Below are positions 1 to 8,267 of a stretch of DNA of 16,867 nt, piece by piece. The position numbers and the translations under genes were made by a program. Below the pieces are notes generated by a model. It saw only the letters and a list, made by a program, of their open reading frames with translations. It did not search any database and was not told the origin of the DNA. Position 1 is the stretch's first letter. Each line of letters opens with the position of its first letter. Origin of the DNA: Deltaproteobacteria bacterium (GTDB taxonomy: Bacteria > Desulfobacterota > DSM-4660 > Desulfatiglandales > HGW-15); contig JAFDIX010000007.1 of the NCBI GenBank assembly GCA_019307805.1, forward strand, positions 1-16,867, read 5' to 3'.

Positions 1-525
1 CTTTTCTAAAAAGGTCACTGGGCGATTTACATGCTCCAGCACTTCATTCAAAATAACCCCTGAATACTCAGTCTGTTTCACATCACTGAGATCGGCATAT
101 GTTTTTGAAACCCAGGGCCCCCATTTTTTCCTGGACCCCTAATCGGGTTCGACAGCATCATAGGTCGCATCCGGGACCATCCCTTTCAAAACCTTGCCAA
201 ACACGGCATTCCCTGCGCCGACATCCAGGATTTTTTCTCCATCTCCCATGGGCATGTACCGGCCCAGCAGTCCTATTCTTGATTGGGCCAATTGAACGGG
301 AAATCGGACAACATCATTGGAAAATGTGGAAAGGAAAATATCAGGGTATTGGGTGCTGTAATATTGTTCCAATTCCCCATCAAGGGGCATGGGATGCGCA
401 AAAACCAGATGACATTCCTTACACTCCCTGAGATCATTGACTGAAAGAAAAGATGCCCTTTTGCTCTGGTATCTGGAAGAAAACCGGTTATTTTCCGATG
501 CACAGGCCGGGCAGTGGATAGCCAT
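1..525 (-). pseudogene. Zinc-ribbon class I SAM methyltransferase, interrupted by an in-frame TAG; 3' end outside window
   Basis: The frame opens at ATG 523-525 with an N-terminal zinc-ribbon pattern (CPAC near residue 5 and CKEC near residue 35), followed by an aromatic segment (EQYYSTQYPD) and the SAM-binding motif I, ILDVGAGNAVFGK, near residues 98-110. At 139-141, just after the acidic motif ending AVEPD, there is a TAG stop. The same frame then stays open for 46 more codons to the window edge and encodes the expected downstream methyltransferase motif NEVLEHVNRP. The homology therefore continues through the stop, which points to a nonsense mutation, a sequencing error or readthrough rather than a natural end. 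Intact relatives (UbiE/Methyltransf_11-like, often with this zinc ribbon) methylate sugars or cyclic substrates in polysaccharide clusters. It lies 46 bases after the FkbM gene and its start has only a weak ribosome site. The exact substrate is unknown. Confidence 0.75.
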
Positions 526-571
526 GGTTATGCAGATCCGCCCAATGACTTTATTAAATGGAATGGAGGTG

Positions 572-1540
572 TCACTTTTGAATCCGCCTTAAAATGTCTC
601 GATGCATATCCGAATTTCTCTTGGCACATACGATGTTCCTCACAAACCAGGGCAGTTCCATGCCGGCCTTCATGGGCACTAAATCGGGCAGCAAAAAACT
701 ATCGAACCCCAGTTCCCGGACCAAAGGCACAACCTCATCCCCAGTCTCCTCGAGAATCTCAACGACCATGAAATCCACCAGACCCTCTTTTAATTTTCCG
801 TACCCCGACCTGAGGACACCCATTTCCGCCCCTTCCACATCGATCTTGATGACACTCTTCATGGTGATCACATCATCCAGCGGAAGGGTCTCCACTTCAA
901 TAGAACTCTGGAATTCAGGGTGCTGTTCCTGATAGGTCTTTGCATCCAACAGGACATCCCCGGTCCTGTAAACATCGGGGTTATTTAAAGAGCCGCCCCC
1001 GTCATGAATGGGATTGACAAAAAAGGACAAGGGTTTCCCCGCTCCTGAAACAGCACACTGCCTTGGTCTGCAGTTGCTCAACCCATTGGCTGCGATATTG
1101 ACCTTCAAATTACGGAAATTGCGCGGAAGGGGCTCAAATGCCTCGATCTGTTTATGGGGGTGTGCCTGGGCAATGGTGGTGGCGTAAATCCCGATATTGG
1201 CGCCGATGTCGAGGAACAGATCCGCCTTGTTCATGGCTTCCCCTATGAGGCCGATTTCAAGGGCATCATAGGAACCCCGCTCACGGAAGTACCACTGGTG
1301 ACTGTTTTCACACAGATTGAGATGCAAGCGGAGTTTATGCCCGGGAGCCAGGGGATTGGGATATGCAATCCGGACGTGATAGGAACGAAATAAAGACCTG
1401 AACAACCGCATAATATAATAGTGTTCTTTGGCGGGGACATTTCCCCGCTTCACGATTCTTATCGCATACCAGAACAATCGAAATGCACCAATTCCTGCCC
1501 GCCCGGCCCCGTTCTTGATCATATTTAAAGCGTTATTCAT
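572..1540 (-). CDS. FkbM family SAM-dependent methyltransferase
   Basis: This 322-residue protein has the FkbM methyltransferase layout. A basic, aromatic N-terminal region (about residues 15-60) is followed by SAM-binding motif I, FLDIGANIGIYA, at 109-120, the acidic motif EAFEP at 133-137, and the family hallmark IKIDVEGAE at 231-239. FkbM enzymes are typically sugar or polyketide O-methyltransferases and are common in capsule, O-antigen and glycolipid clusters, so methylation of a sugar hydroxyl is the likely role. That role is inferred from family and context; the sequence does not show the substrate. The start ATG is preceded by a GAGG about 10 bases upstream. The gene ends in TGA and sits between the flippase and the broken zinc-ribbon methyltransferase, giving two methyltransferase genes at the tail of the operon. 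Confidence 0.9.
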   Translation of the reverse strand: MNNALNMIKNGAGRAGIGAFRLFWYAIRIVKRGNVPAKEHYYIMRLFRSLFRSYHVRIAYPNPLAPGHKLRLHLNLCENSHQWYFRERGSYDALEIGLIGEAMNKADLFLDIGANIGIYATTIAQAHPHKQIEAFEPLPRNFRNLKVNIAANGLSNCRPRQCAVSGAGKPLSFFVNPIHDGGGSLNNPDVYRTGDVLLDAKTYQEQHPEFQSSIEVETLPLDDVITMKSVIKIDVEGAEMGVLRSGYGKLKEGLVDFMVVEILEETGDEVVPLVRELGFDSFLLPDLVPMKAGMELPWFVRNIVCAKRNSDMHRDILRRIQK

Positions 1541-1581
1541 TCAACTGATGCCTCTTAATCACAAAGGCCCCCATCGCGATC

Positions 1582-1627
1582 GCCCTTGCTGGGGAAAGGG
1601 CCCTAAAATTGCCATGCCCCAAGGGCA
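1582..1627 (-). repeat. Two small GC-rich hairpins in the spacer after the flippase gene
   Basis: The 87-base spacer between the flippase stop and the FkbM start holds two perfect inverted repeats. TGCCC/GGGCA (1615-1627, loop 3) abuts the flippase stop codon, and GCCCTT/AAGGGC (1582-1601, loop 8) follows it. Neither is followed by a T-run on the transcribed strand, so they are not classical intrinsic terminators. They could be RNA structures that protect or attenuate the polycistronic mRNA, or chance in GC-rich sequence. Confidence 0.35.
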
Positions 1628-3136
1628 CTAGGGGCTCTTCTTTTGCACTATTCCGTAGCGTATGCCGCCCACTGCCTTTTTGATGAGGAGCAGATTGTCC
1701 AGAGTGAGAATTCTGGTCTTGATCCCGATATATGTGAAAAAGAAGACCCCGATCATTTTCACACCGAGGCGAAAAAGATAGTCCGTATCTGCATTTCTCA
1801 TGAGCAGCACAAGTATTGAAAATACAAAGAAAACCAAAAAAATGGCCCCCACTTTTCTATATTCCCATTGGATGGTGTAAAAATGCTGGGAAACGGCAAA
1901 CCCCACGACACCGGAAATCAAACCTGCCAGCAAGGTGGCCCACGCGGCACCAACAGCGCCCCAGTAAATAATAAATGGGATATTGAGAGAGATATTGAGA
2001 AGAATTCTGAAATAGTTCAGGATTGTCATGACGAAGGTCTTTTTGGCGTAAATAAGTTGTGGTAATTTACCGAAGAATAGGGACCCATAAAACATGGCGA
2101 GTATCATGACTATTTCGATGGCACCATGAAAGGAAACCGGTGTCAGGATGATGATGGCTTCCTCGGCAAAAAAAGAGACCGCCAGGCCAACGGCAATACT
2201 GATATAGACAAAAGGGGTAAGGTATATCCCAATCGCCTCTCCCCCCTTTTTCCCGGAATCGAACATCCTTTTGTAAACTCGCGGAATAAAAACGTTCTCG
2301 ATAGCCGTCATATACATAAAAACAAGATAGGCCACTCTCTGCCCGATTCCATATATTCCGACAGATCCGACAGTGGACATGAGCCCTATCATGTACTTGT
2401 CAAACTGGTTTGAGATGACTTTCCCAAAGATATTTGGCGCCAGTGGGTAAGCCAGTTTCAGGGAAGACTTGAAGATTGGCCCGCTAAGGGCAAAAGACAG
2501 TGATCTGAGGAATCTTACAGTAAGGGCACAAAATACGATAGATGTTGCAGCCAGTGGCCCCCAAACCAGACCTATGACACCGACCCTCAGAAAAACAACG
2601 AACCATAGAGAAAAGAGGACTGCCAGAACACTTTCGCCGAGGGTATAGCGAACAGATGTTTTAGCCAATTCTGAATTAATGAAATAATGCGAGTAATAGG
2701 ATCTCAAATTTATCAGGCCCACGCTGCAAAATGTCCAGAACACCAAAGCGGAATGGGCGTCTGATCCGATAATCCATTTAGAAACCGGGATTTTGAAATG
2801 GAAGGTAAATGCGCCACAGACAAGAAGAGAAGAAAACCCGAAAAGCATGAGAGAATACAGGAGTTCCGCCCGATTTCGACTGTCTCTGTAATTAAAAAAG
2901 TTTCTATTATAGATGTTCAGTAACCCGAAGTTTGCAAGCCCTGCCATAAATGCGCCGTACACATGGGCCAATGCAAGGACACCATAATCTTCCTTTGTAA
3001 GCACCCTGGTAAATATAGGAAGTGTGACAATAGGAAGGAGATTGGTCAGCACGACAGGAAGAAGGTAAATAAGGGTGTTTTTGATCTGATCTTCCTTGCC
3101 CTTAATCCCGTTTTCTAAAACCTTTGATTTTTGCAT
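1628..3136 (-). CDS. Wzx-type polysaccharide flippase (MOP/MATE superfamily)
   Basis: A 502-residue, very hydrophobic protein with many predicted membrane-spanning segments along its whole length. I count roughly 12-14 by eye. Short basic loops and a basic C-terminal tail (KKSP) are present. The N-terminal stretch NLLPIVTLPIFTRVLTKEDY followed by GVLAL is characteristic of the polysaccharide_synt/Wzx group of the MOP exporters, which flip undecaprenyl-linked oligosaccharides across the inner membrane. In this cluster it would export the lipid-linked unit carrying the nonulosonic acid. The start ATG lacks a good Shine-Dalgarno sequence, and no better internal start was found. It ends in TAG. 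It may be somewhat more AT-rich than the genes at the two ends of the window, which is common for flippase genes. Length and topology are normal for the family. Confidence 0.9.
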   Translation of the reverse strand: MQKSKVLENGIKGKEDQIKNTLIYLLPVVLTNLLPIVTLPIFTRVLTKEDYGVLALAHVYGAFMAGLANFGLLNIYNRNFFNYRDSRNRAELLYSLMLFGFSSLLVCGAFTFHFKIPVSKWIIGSDAHSALVFWTFCSVGLINLRSYYSHYFINSELAKTSVRYTLGESVLAVLFSLWFVVFLRVGVIGLVWGPLAATSIVFCALTVRFLRSLSFALSGPIFKSSLKLAYPLAPNIFGKVISNQFDKYMIGLMSTVGSVGIYGIGQRVAYLVFMYMTAIENVFIPRVYKRMFDSGKKGGEAIGIYLTPFVYISIAVGLAVSFFAEEAIIILTPVSFHGAIEIVMILAMFYGSLFFGKLPQLIYAKKTFVMTILNYFRILLNISLNIPFIIYWGAVGAAWATLLAGLISGVVGFAVSQHFYTIQWEYRKVGAIFLVFFVFSILVLLMRNADTDYLFRLGVKMIGVFFFTYIGIKTRILTLDNLLLIKKAVGGIRYGIVQKKSP

Positions 3137-3214
3137 ACCTGATCTACATCTTTACAGATCGCCCTGCCCCTTGAAAAAGGCGCTGGAGAGCTTCACTATG
3201 GAAAAGCATATCCA

Positions 3215-4102
3215 TCATTTTTCGCCGTTCCAAAAGGCTTTTGCAGTCCCGATCATTATTTTATTACCGAACTGATTCTCACACCAGATATCCAATACTG
3301 TCTTATTTTCCCTTGCATCATCCTTCCTGGACTTAATTACGGATTTTGCTACCACCACATCACCTTCACCGGCCATGTCTATTGCAATGACCTTCGCCTC
3401 TCCATTATAGAACCATCCTTCTCCAAAAAAATTGATCATGAGTTCGGTGATGTAGGCTTCAAACATTAACCCTGATCCAATCGGTCGACCGACGCCTGAC
3501 CTTATTGAAATCTCCCTGTCTGTATGTATATTCCTGGATGGCCAGTTAATTCCAGGTAACCCGCCCGAGAAAAGCCTCATCTTTTCCATAGTAAGTGCTT
3601 TCCGCACTCCTCCAATCTCATACCCTTCCTTGGGAAACTCGCTGATGTTTACCGCCCGTCTGTAGGCCTTATCCTTTTCCCATGCTACCCTTCTTTCAAG
3701 ATATTCGCCTCCGATAAAAGTATTCGTTATTTTTCTGTGAAGCACTTCCCTACCGTCTTCATCTTTCACAAGAATATCGCATTTCTGGTAAAGTCTGCTT
3801 CGTCTTTCATATACACCGGTTACCTCCCAGTAGAATGTGAGCGTCTTGCCAATTTCGGTTGGCCGCAAATATTGCGCCTCAAATTTTGCTCCCACGGCAG
3901 CAACGGACTTTTCTAAACAAAATGATGGGCTTTGCGTAATGCTGGTGAAGTTCAGTAATATTCCCGGATGGACAAAAGTTTCATATCGCGAGTCTTTATC
4001 ATCAAGGGCAATCATAAACTGTCTATTAAGCTCCTCGCTGGTACGCAATTTCAAGGGCTCATACATTTCACCAACGTCTAATTTATCCGCGGTTTTGGAC
4101 AT
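3215..4102 (-). CDS. Double-hotdog MaoC-like dehydratase/acyl-thioester protein
   Basis: A 295-residue protein that reads as two hotdog-fold halves in tandem. The first half (about residues 5-140) has the MaoC/FAS1-like strand pattern with AQYLRPTEIGKTL, but no obvious hydratase catalytic motif. The second half (about 160-295) has NIHTD near residues 191-195 followed by SGVGRPIGSGLMFEAY, which resembles the R-hydratase motif region (NPIHxD...A...G...IAxG). It keeps the histidine but lacks an obvious partner aspartate. Known relatives act on CoA- or ACP-bound 3-hydroxyacyl/enoyl groups or mesaconyl-CoA. The start chosen is ATG 4102, with GGAGG five bases upstream; an in-frame TTG at 4117 would have that ribosome site inside its coding region. 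A fatty-acyl-type enzyme is unusual in a sugar cluster and suggests making or trimming of a hydroxyacyl group. The reaction is not established. Confidence 0.7.
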   Translation of the reverse strand: MSKTADKLDVGEMYEPLKLRTSEELNRQFMIALDDKDSRYETFVHPGILLNFTSITQSPSFCLEKSVAAVGAKFEAQYLRPTEIGKTLTFYWEVTGVYERRSRLYQKCDILVKDEDGREVLHRKITNTFIGGEYLERRVAWEKDKAYRRAVNISEFPKEGYEIGGVRKALTMEKMRLFSGGLPGINWPSRNIHTDREISIRSGVGRPIGSGLMFEAYITELMINFFGEGWFYNGEAKVIAIDMAGEGDVVVAKSVIKSRKDDARENKTVLDIWCENQFGNKIMIGTAKAFWNGEK

Positions 4103-4107
4103 ACTCT

Positions 4108-4112
4108 CCTCC
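4108..4112 (-). promoter_or_regulatory. Strong Shine-Dalgarno (GGAGG) fixing the start of the MaoC-like gene
   Basis: GGAGG lies five bases before ATG 4102. The alternative upstream TTG start would place this site within its own first codons, so the ATG is preferred. Confidence 0.75.
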
Positions 4113-4152
4113 CTCAAAGAAAATTTTTGATATTTTCAGGTAGCTTTTAGGA

Positions 4153-4176
4153 TTTCTTTCTGCTTTCTGAAAGAAA
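4153..4176. repeat. 8-base inverted repeat in the spacer upstream of the MaoC-like gene
   Basis: TTTCTTTC and GAAAGAAA form perfect 8-base arms around an 8-base loop, within the roughly 115-base spacer between the large GT-like gene and the MaoC-like gene. The arms are purine/pyrimidine-rich and of low complexity. No T-run follows on the transcribed strand, so it is not a standard terminator. It could be an mRNA structure or a binding site, or simply reflect AT-rich composition. Confidence 0.3.
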
Positions 4177-4218
4177 AAATGGTTTTGGTTTTTCCTGAGA
4201 TTTCAGGGCTTCAATGAT

Positions 4219-6207
4219 TCATCTGTGGATGTTGAAGCTATTTGATAAAATCCTGCCTTTTAACAGCTGTCTAAACCGCGTCAAGGCCAAGCCATCCAAA
4301 TAAGTATCAATATTCCCTTTCACAAATTTGTCTAAGAAATCCTCATATTCCTCATCACTTATCTCATAAAAAAGTTGATGGACTCTCTCTGCTAACTCCC
4401 TGTAACCATGACAGATAAGTCCCGGGATTTGGTCGTACATAAGGTCCCGGTGTTTATTTCCTGATTCATACCAGAGAGCCTTTCTTCTTGCTCCGAGTGC
4501 CTCGGCGGTAGGTGATGACATGCAGTGGGTAATTACCATGTCGCTCACAGCCATGAGGGTTGGTGGATCACCCGAATCTCCAGCCCAGAACACCCGTGGA
4601 TGTGCTCTTAACGAAGCCCACTGTTCGAGAATTTTCTTTCCCTTGACAGGCGATGACCAGTGGCTTTCGGGAGACACAAAATAAGAATCGCCCTTTGATG
4701 GCTTTATGATCATTAGCAGATCGCCATTATCTTTTAATAGCTTCGACAGATCCTGGTAGAAATGTATACAATCATCAAACGTCGTAACAGCATTTTCGAA
4801 ATCTACGAAAGATGTGTCAAAAGCGACCACCAGTTTGTACTGTTCCGCCATATCCATTCCAAATGACTCTCGGACAAAATTTTGTCTCTCCACGCCCTTG
4901 CCCACTTCACGTTCAATCTCAGAATAAAGGCATCCGATATCGACATAGGTGTTGACCTTCTGTAGATGGTTTTCAAAGTACTTTGAAACCAGAGCATTGT
5001 ATGTAAGAGAGTAATCGCTCATAAGATAGGCCCAAGCCAACTGTCTTACCTTTTCATACTCCCTGTCCTTGGTGTATAGAATCCCTCCACCTATATAGAT
5101 GGGATAGTTCCACGTTGTTGTTCCATGTCTTTTTAAAAGAAGGTTAACAAAGATTTGGATGAAAAACTCCTGGTTGGCGTAGATATAGTTTTGTATTGAA
5201 AAGCGTTGCAGAAATATATGCCATCTCAGAAAAATGTGAATACCCCGCGTAAAGCCCATTAAAAAGGGGCGTTCTCTGCTTCCAGAAAACAAAACCTTTA
5301 CCAAGGCAAGGAATGTATCCTTGAGCTCGCCAGCTTCGCACCGTGCACTCCATATGCCTTTGATACTTAGGGTCTCCCTTATATCATAGTAACAATAGGC
5401 TTTTTTTCCATTTTCCATTATGGCGCTTTTGTCGCCGTAATGATCAAAGATAAAGAGGCTGTTTTCCCTGTTTATACCTTCACCGTCGAGCAAAAAATCA
5501 AATGACCTGCCTCCTTTGAATTTTGTTTGGAAAGGCTGGCTTATTGAAATTCCGTATTTAAACACTTTGGGTTCTGGATTCCTTCTTTTTTTGGCACTCA
5601 TAATGTAGAGTAACAGGACAGTGGGAATAAGATACAATCCGATCACGCAGTACCAGAATATATTAGAAGCCAAGCGGGAGATTTGGACCAAGGGCTTATA
5701 GATATGAAGAAATCGCACTCGGTTCAGAGGCCTTAAATTGAAGTTGGAATGCCTGTGAAGCAGATTGGCATATCTCTCATATTCGTATGGCACAAAATAT
5801 AACTGGGACAAGGGGTCCCTCTTTTTCTGTTCATCGTGCAGTTCTTCATTGATGTACATGCATTCAAATACTTCCATCACTAGGATCTTCTTAAAAGCCA
5901 AATCCGTATCCTGGTCTTTGAAAAGCTTTGCCATAATACCCGGAATAGTATTGCGAATATCTCCATAGACTTTTTCCGTTTCATCGATGGCCAGGCCACT
6001 CAGAGGGGTAATTCTTTTTCTGAAAATCCTTCTGATTTTTCCTTTGTTGATCAACCAGCGGAGTATTATTGATTTTTTAATCGTCCCGGAGAAATCAAAG
6101 ACAAAAACCTCATCTCCTTTGATGATATGGTAAAGGGCTGCGGGGATAAGAAAAAAGCAGATCCTTTCAAAGATCACTTTGCTCCTTGCCGTGGTATCAG
6201 TCGGCAT
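4219..6207 (-). CDS. Large membrane-anchored protein with glycosyltransferase-like C-terminal half (candidate nonulosonate transferase)
   Basis: A protein of 662 residues from ATG 6207, or 652 from GTG 6177. An N-terminal soluble region (to about 180) is followed by one clear hydrophobic segment, SNIFWYCVIGLYLIPTVLLL (181-200), flanked by RNPEPK-type charged sequence. A long C-terminal domain follows. Its end resembles GT-B-type polysaccharide enzymes: the stretch from VFWAGDSGDPPTLMAVSDMV through MSSPTAEALGARRKALWYES (about 540-582) looks like the nucleotide-sugar/acceptor half of capsule and PFTS-motif polysaccharide proteins. I cannot assign a named family with certainty. Next to the CMP-nonulosonate genes it is the only glycosyltransferase-like protein in view, so it is the best candidate to transfer the finished sugar (inference). 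The gene may be somewhat more AT-rich than the right-hand genes. Stop TGA. Confidence 0.6.
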   Translation of the reverse strand: MPTDTTARSKVIFERICFFLIPAALYHIIKGDEVFVFDFSGTIKKSIILRWLINKGKIRRIFRKRITPLSGLAIDETEKVYGDIRNTIPGIMAKLFKDQDTDLAFKKILVMEVFECMYINEELHDEQKKRDPLSQLYFVPYEYERYANLLHRHSNFNLRPLNRVRFLHIYKPLVQISRLASNIFWYCVIGLYLIPTVLLLYIMSAKKRRNPEPKVFKYGISISQPFQTKFKGGRSFDFLLDGEGINRENSLFIFDHYGDKSAIMENGKKAYCYYDIRETLSIKGIWSARCEAGELKDTFLALVKVLFSGSRERPFLMGFTRGIHIFLRWHIFLQRFSIQNYIYANQEFFIQIFVNLLLKRHGTTTWNYPIYIGGGILYTKDREYEKVRQLAWAYLMSDYSLTYNALVSKYFENHLQKVNTYVDIGCLYSEIEREVGKGVERQNFVRESFGMDMAEQYKLVVAFDTSFVDFENAVTTFDDCIHFYQDLSKLLKDNGDLLMIIKPSKGDSYFVSPESHWSSPVKGKKILEQWASLRAHPRVFWAGDSGDPPTLMAVSDMVITHCMSSPTAEALGARRKALWYESGNKHRDLMYDQIPGLICHGYRELAERVHQLFYEISDEEYEDFLDKFVKGNIDTYLDGLALTRFRQLLKGRILSNSFNIHR
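6182..6187 (-). promoter_or_regulatory. Shine-Dalgarno AAGGAG supporting a GTG start at 6177
   Basis: AAGGAG lies four bases before an in-frame GTG (6175-6177) that begins VIFERICF. The upstream ATG (6207) has only AAGGA at a poor 11-base spacing. The true start of the GT-like protein may therefore be ten codons inside the longer frame. Confidence 0.5.
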
Positions 6208-6338
6208 GGTGGGCGGTGTCCTTGCAGGGTTCCATTTTCAATAGCGCTGGGGCAAATGCCCTTCCGGGGGCAGGAACTTGCATCAGGAGAAACGGTTTCA
6301 AAGACAGGTGGCCGCAGAGAAAATGCATATCGCCCCTA

Positions 6339-8267
6339 TCAGTACCATCCGGTTATACAGAATGTGATTAAAGAAACCAGACTGTTGAGATCCGGCCCGG
6401 AGGCTTCCTTGCCGCTCAGGTAATCGTCTACAAGCCCGTCCAAATAAGGAATCCTAAATGTATCTCCGGAAAGAACGGCGTGATAGGGCTTACTTCGCAG
6501 CGTATCTTTAAAAAAGTCTGTAACGCCGGACCGGTAGGTTATCTCAGCAATCAATGAGAAGCCTTCAATTACATCATAGAGATAGGAATGGGGACCGGTA
6601 TTCAACAGGTCATATGGAAAAGGGATCTTGTTCTTGGCCACCCACTTCAGCGGGTATTTCGTGTGATTGAAATCCAGCCCGCGGCCCCATGATTCAGGGG
6701 CTTTGGAGAGAAACTCCACCAGCCGAAGATCATAATAGGGTGAACGCCATTTGTGAAACGAACGCTCCATGGCATGGTTTCGCGTTTTGGCAGTGGATCC
6801 CTGGGAGTGAAAACTGTGATACAAATAGATGAGGCAGGAATAGATATTTTGGGGAGTGCAATCCGACAGGATCTTCGGCATATAGATTTTAAAAGGCAAT
6901 GCATACAGCGACTGTTGCGCACCCTCCGTGAGCAGCGGATTCAAGTAGGTTTTTGCAAAGGGCAAACGGGGGCCCCCTAAAAAGAGAGGAAAAAGATATG
7001 CGTTTATCCTGTCCTTTCCCTGGAGACCTGTCGCAAATTCTGTTTTCTCCATCATCCGGGTGAATATTTGAAACACCTTGTCTGTTTCATAATCTCCGGC
7101 CAATACCTTTTCAAAAAATGTGGGCCCGTAGAGATAACAGTTCATCTTGTCCGCGTATTCGGTAAAGGGCTTCTCGTTATGGAAAAAAGTGCCGAATTGG
7201 CTGAATCCAAAATTGTGAAACGAATCGGATGTCTCTCCATTCAAGATAACCTGGTGAGACCCGAACTCGCCGAGTCCGGCTGCCAGTTTTGCCGTGCTGT
7301 ATGAAGTATAGCTATACATGTGTCTGGATTTAAAAAATGGGAGCGCTTCGATCCAGAGGTCTGGAGCGTTTTTATTTTTGAAATCCAATGACACGAATTC
7401 CGGCTCGATCCCGAAGTATCCCGATATCTTATTTATTTTATCGATTTCAAATTTGTTGATGAGATCTGTATTCTTTGAGTATTCCATTTTCCCCGTGAGC
7501 ATGCCCACATTCTCCGCCCCCAATTCATCCACGAGAATGGCGAGCAGGAGGCTTGAGTCCCACCCACTGGAACTCGACACCCAGGTCTTGCCCTTGTGGG
7601 AGGACCTTGCAACAACAGACTCCCTGAGGATACGGTAATAGTCTTCTAATTTTTCTTCACCGTAATCTTCGATATCCAGAGGCTCGAATTCAATAAACTC
7701 TGAGCGAAACCCGGCATCAGAGACCCCGATCGTTTCACCAACTCTGAGTTGCTGAACATTTTTATATATGGTGAAGCCCCGGGGGGTGTACCAGCCGTAG
7801 GTTGAGAAAAAATGCGCGAGCATGTCCTGATCATATTCCGGGTCGATTCTCTGGAAGATCTCCTCAAGGTCTGTTGAAAAGTATCCATTGGAGCCGTCAT
7901 GGGCATAGAAAAGGTCGTGTCTGGCATATCGGTCACCAAAGATACGGAATTGCGCCTTGCGGGGATCAATATGGATCCCGATAAACTGACCTTCCATGGA
8001 ACATATCACCTGGTTCAGAGGGCATTGATCAAATATCTTTGCCAGGTACCCCTCATCATCCGGGCCAATGATTCTGATATTGGATATGTCCTCCATGTGA
8101 TAAAAAACATCTCCAAAAAGGTAGAGGGTGCACCCTTTATTAAGCCCTAACCGGTAGGCTGCGCCATCTAATTCCGCATAGCATCCCTTCCCATTCTTGA
8201 GGGTCAAAAAGTGATCATACCCCTCCTTTTTCATATGTGGTTCAACAACGTCTACAGTGAGTTTCAT
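6339..8267 (-). CDS. Asparagine-synthetase-like (AsnB/beta-lactam-synthetase fold) protein without glutaminase cysteine
   Basis: A 642-residue protein with the two-domain AsnB layout. The N-terminal Ntn-type domain (about 1-190) keeps fold landmarks such as MEGQFIGIHID and FGDRYARHDLFYA, followed by YFSTDLEEIF. It starts MKLTVDV and has no Cys at position 2, so it cannot hydrolyse glutamine in the usual way. The C-terminal ATP-pyrophosphatase domain has the P-loop-like motif SSSSGWDSS at 231-239, a variant of the usual SGGxDSS in which the first Gly is Ser. ILNGETSDSF (341-350) corresponds to the AsnB GeGaDE loop, and a C-terminal NHTKYPLKW provides a likely catalytic lysine. Relatives such as beta-lactam synthetase also lost the cysteine and form amide bonds with other amines. 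In this cluster it may amidate or acylate a sugar carboxylate or amine (inference). Stop TGA is followed at once by TAG. It lies 166 bases after the radical SAM gene. Confidence 0.8.
   Translation of the reverse strand: MKLTVDVVEPHMKKEGYDHFLTLKNGKGCYAELDGAAYRLGLNKGCTLYLFGDVFYHMEDISNIRIIGPDDEGYLAKIFDQCPLNQVICSMEGQFIGIHIDPRKAQFRIFGDRYARHDLFYAHDGSNGYFSTDLEEIFQRIDPEYDQDMLAHFFSTYGWYTPRGFTIYKNVQQLRVGETIGVSDAGFRSEFIEFEPLDIEDYGEEKLEDYYRILRESVVARSSHKGKTWVSSSSGWDSSLLLAILVDELGAENVGMLTGKMEYSKNTDLINKFEIDKINKISGYFGIEPEFVSLDFKNKNAPDLWIEALPFFKSRHMYSYTSYSTAKLAAGLGEFGSHQVILNGETSDSFHNFGFSQFGTFFHNEKPFTEYADKMNCYLYGPTFFEKVLAGDYETDKVFQIFTRMMEKTEFATGLQGKDRINAYLFPLFLGGPRLPFAKTYLNPLLTEGAQQSLYALPFKIYMPKILSDCTPQNIYSCLIYLYHSFHSQGSTAKTRNHAMERSFHKWRSPYYDLRLVEFLSKAPESWGRGLDFNHTKYPLKWVAKNKIPFPYDLLNTGPHSYLYDVIEGFSLIAEITYRSGVTDFFKDTLRSKPYHAVLSGDTFRIPYLDGLVDDYLSGKEASGPDLNSLVSLITFCITGWY

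Noticed and set aside
139..141. Pyrrolysine (UAG recoding) in the methyltransferase
   Set aside because: TAG ends five other genes here (flippase, NeuB-family synthase, PseG-GNAT, SpsF and aminotransferase), and no pyl genes or insertion element are in view. Mutation or base error is simpler.
1576..1583. GCGATCGC palindrome as a repeat element of the HIP1 type
   Set aside because: I noticed only one copy in the window, so there is no sign of iteration.
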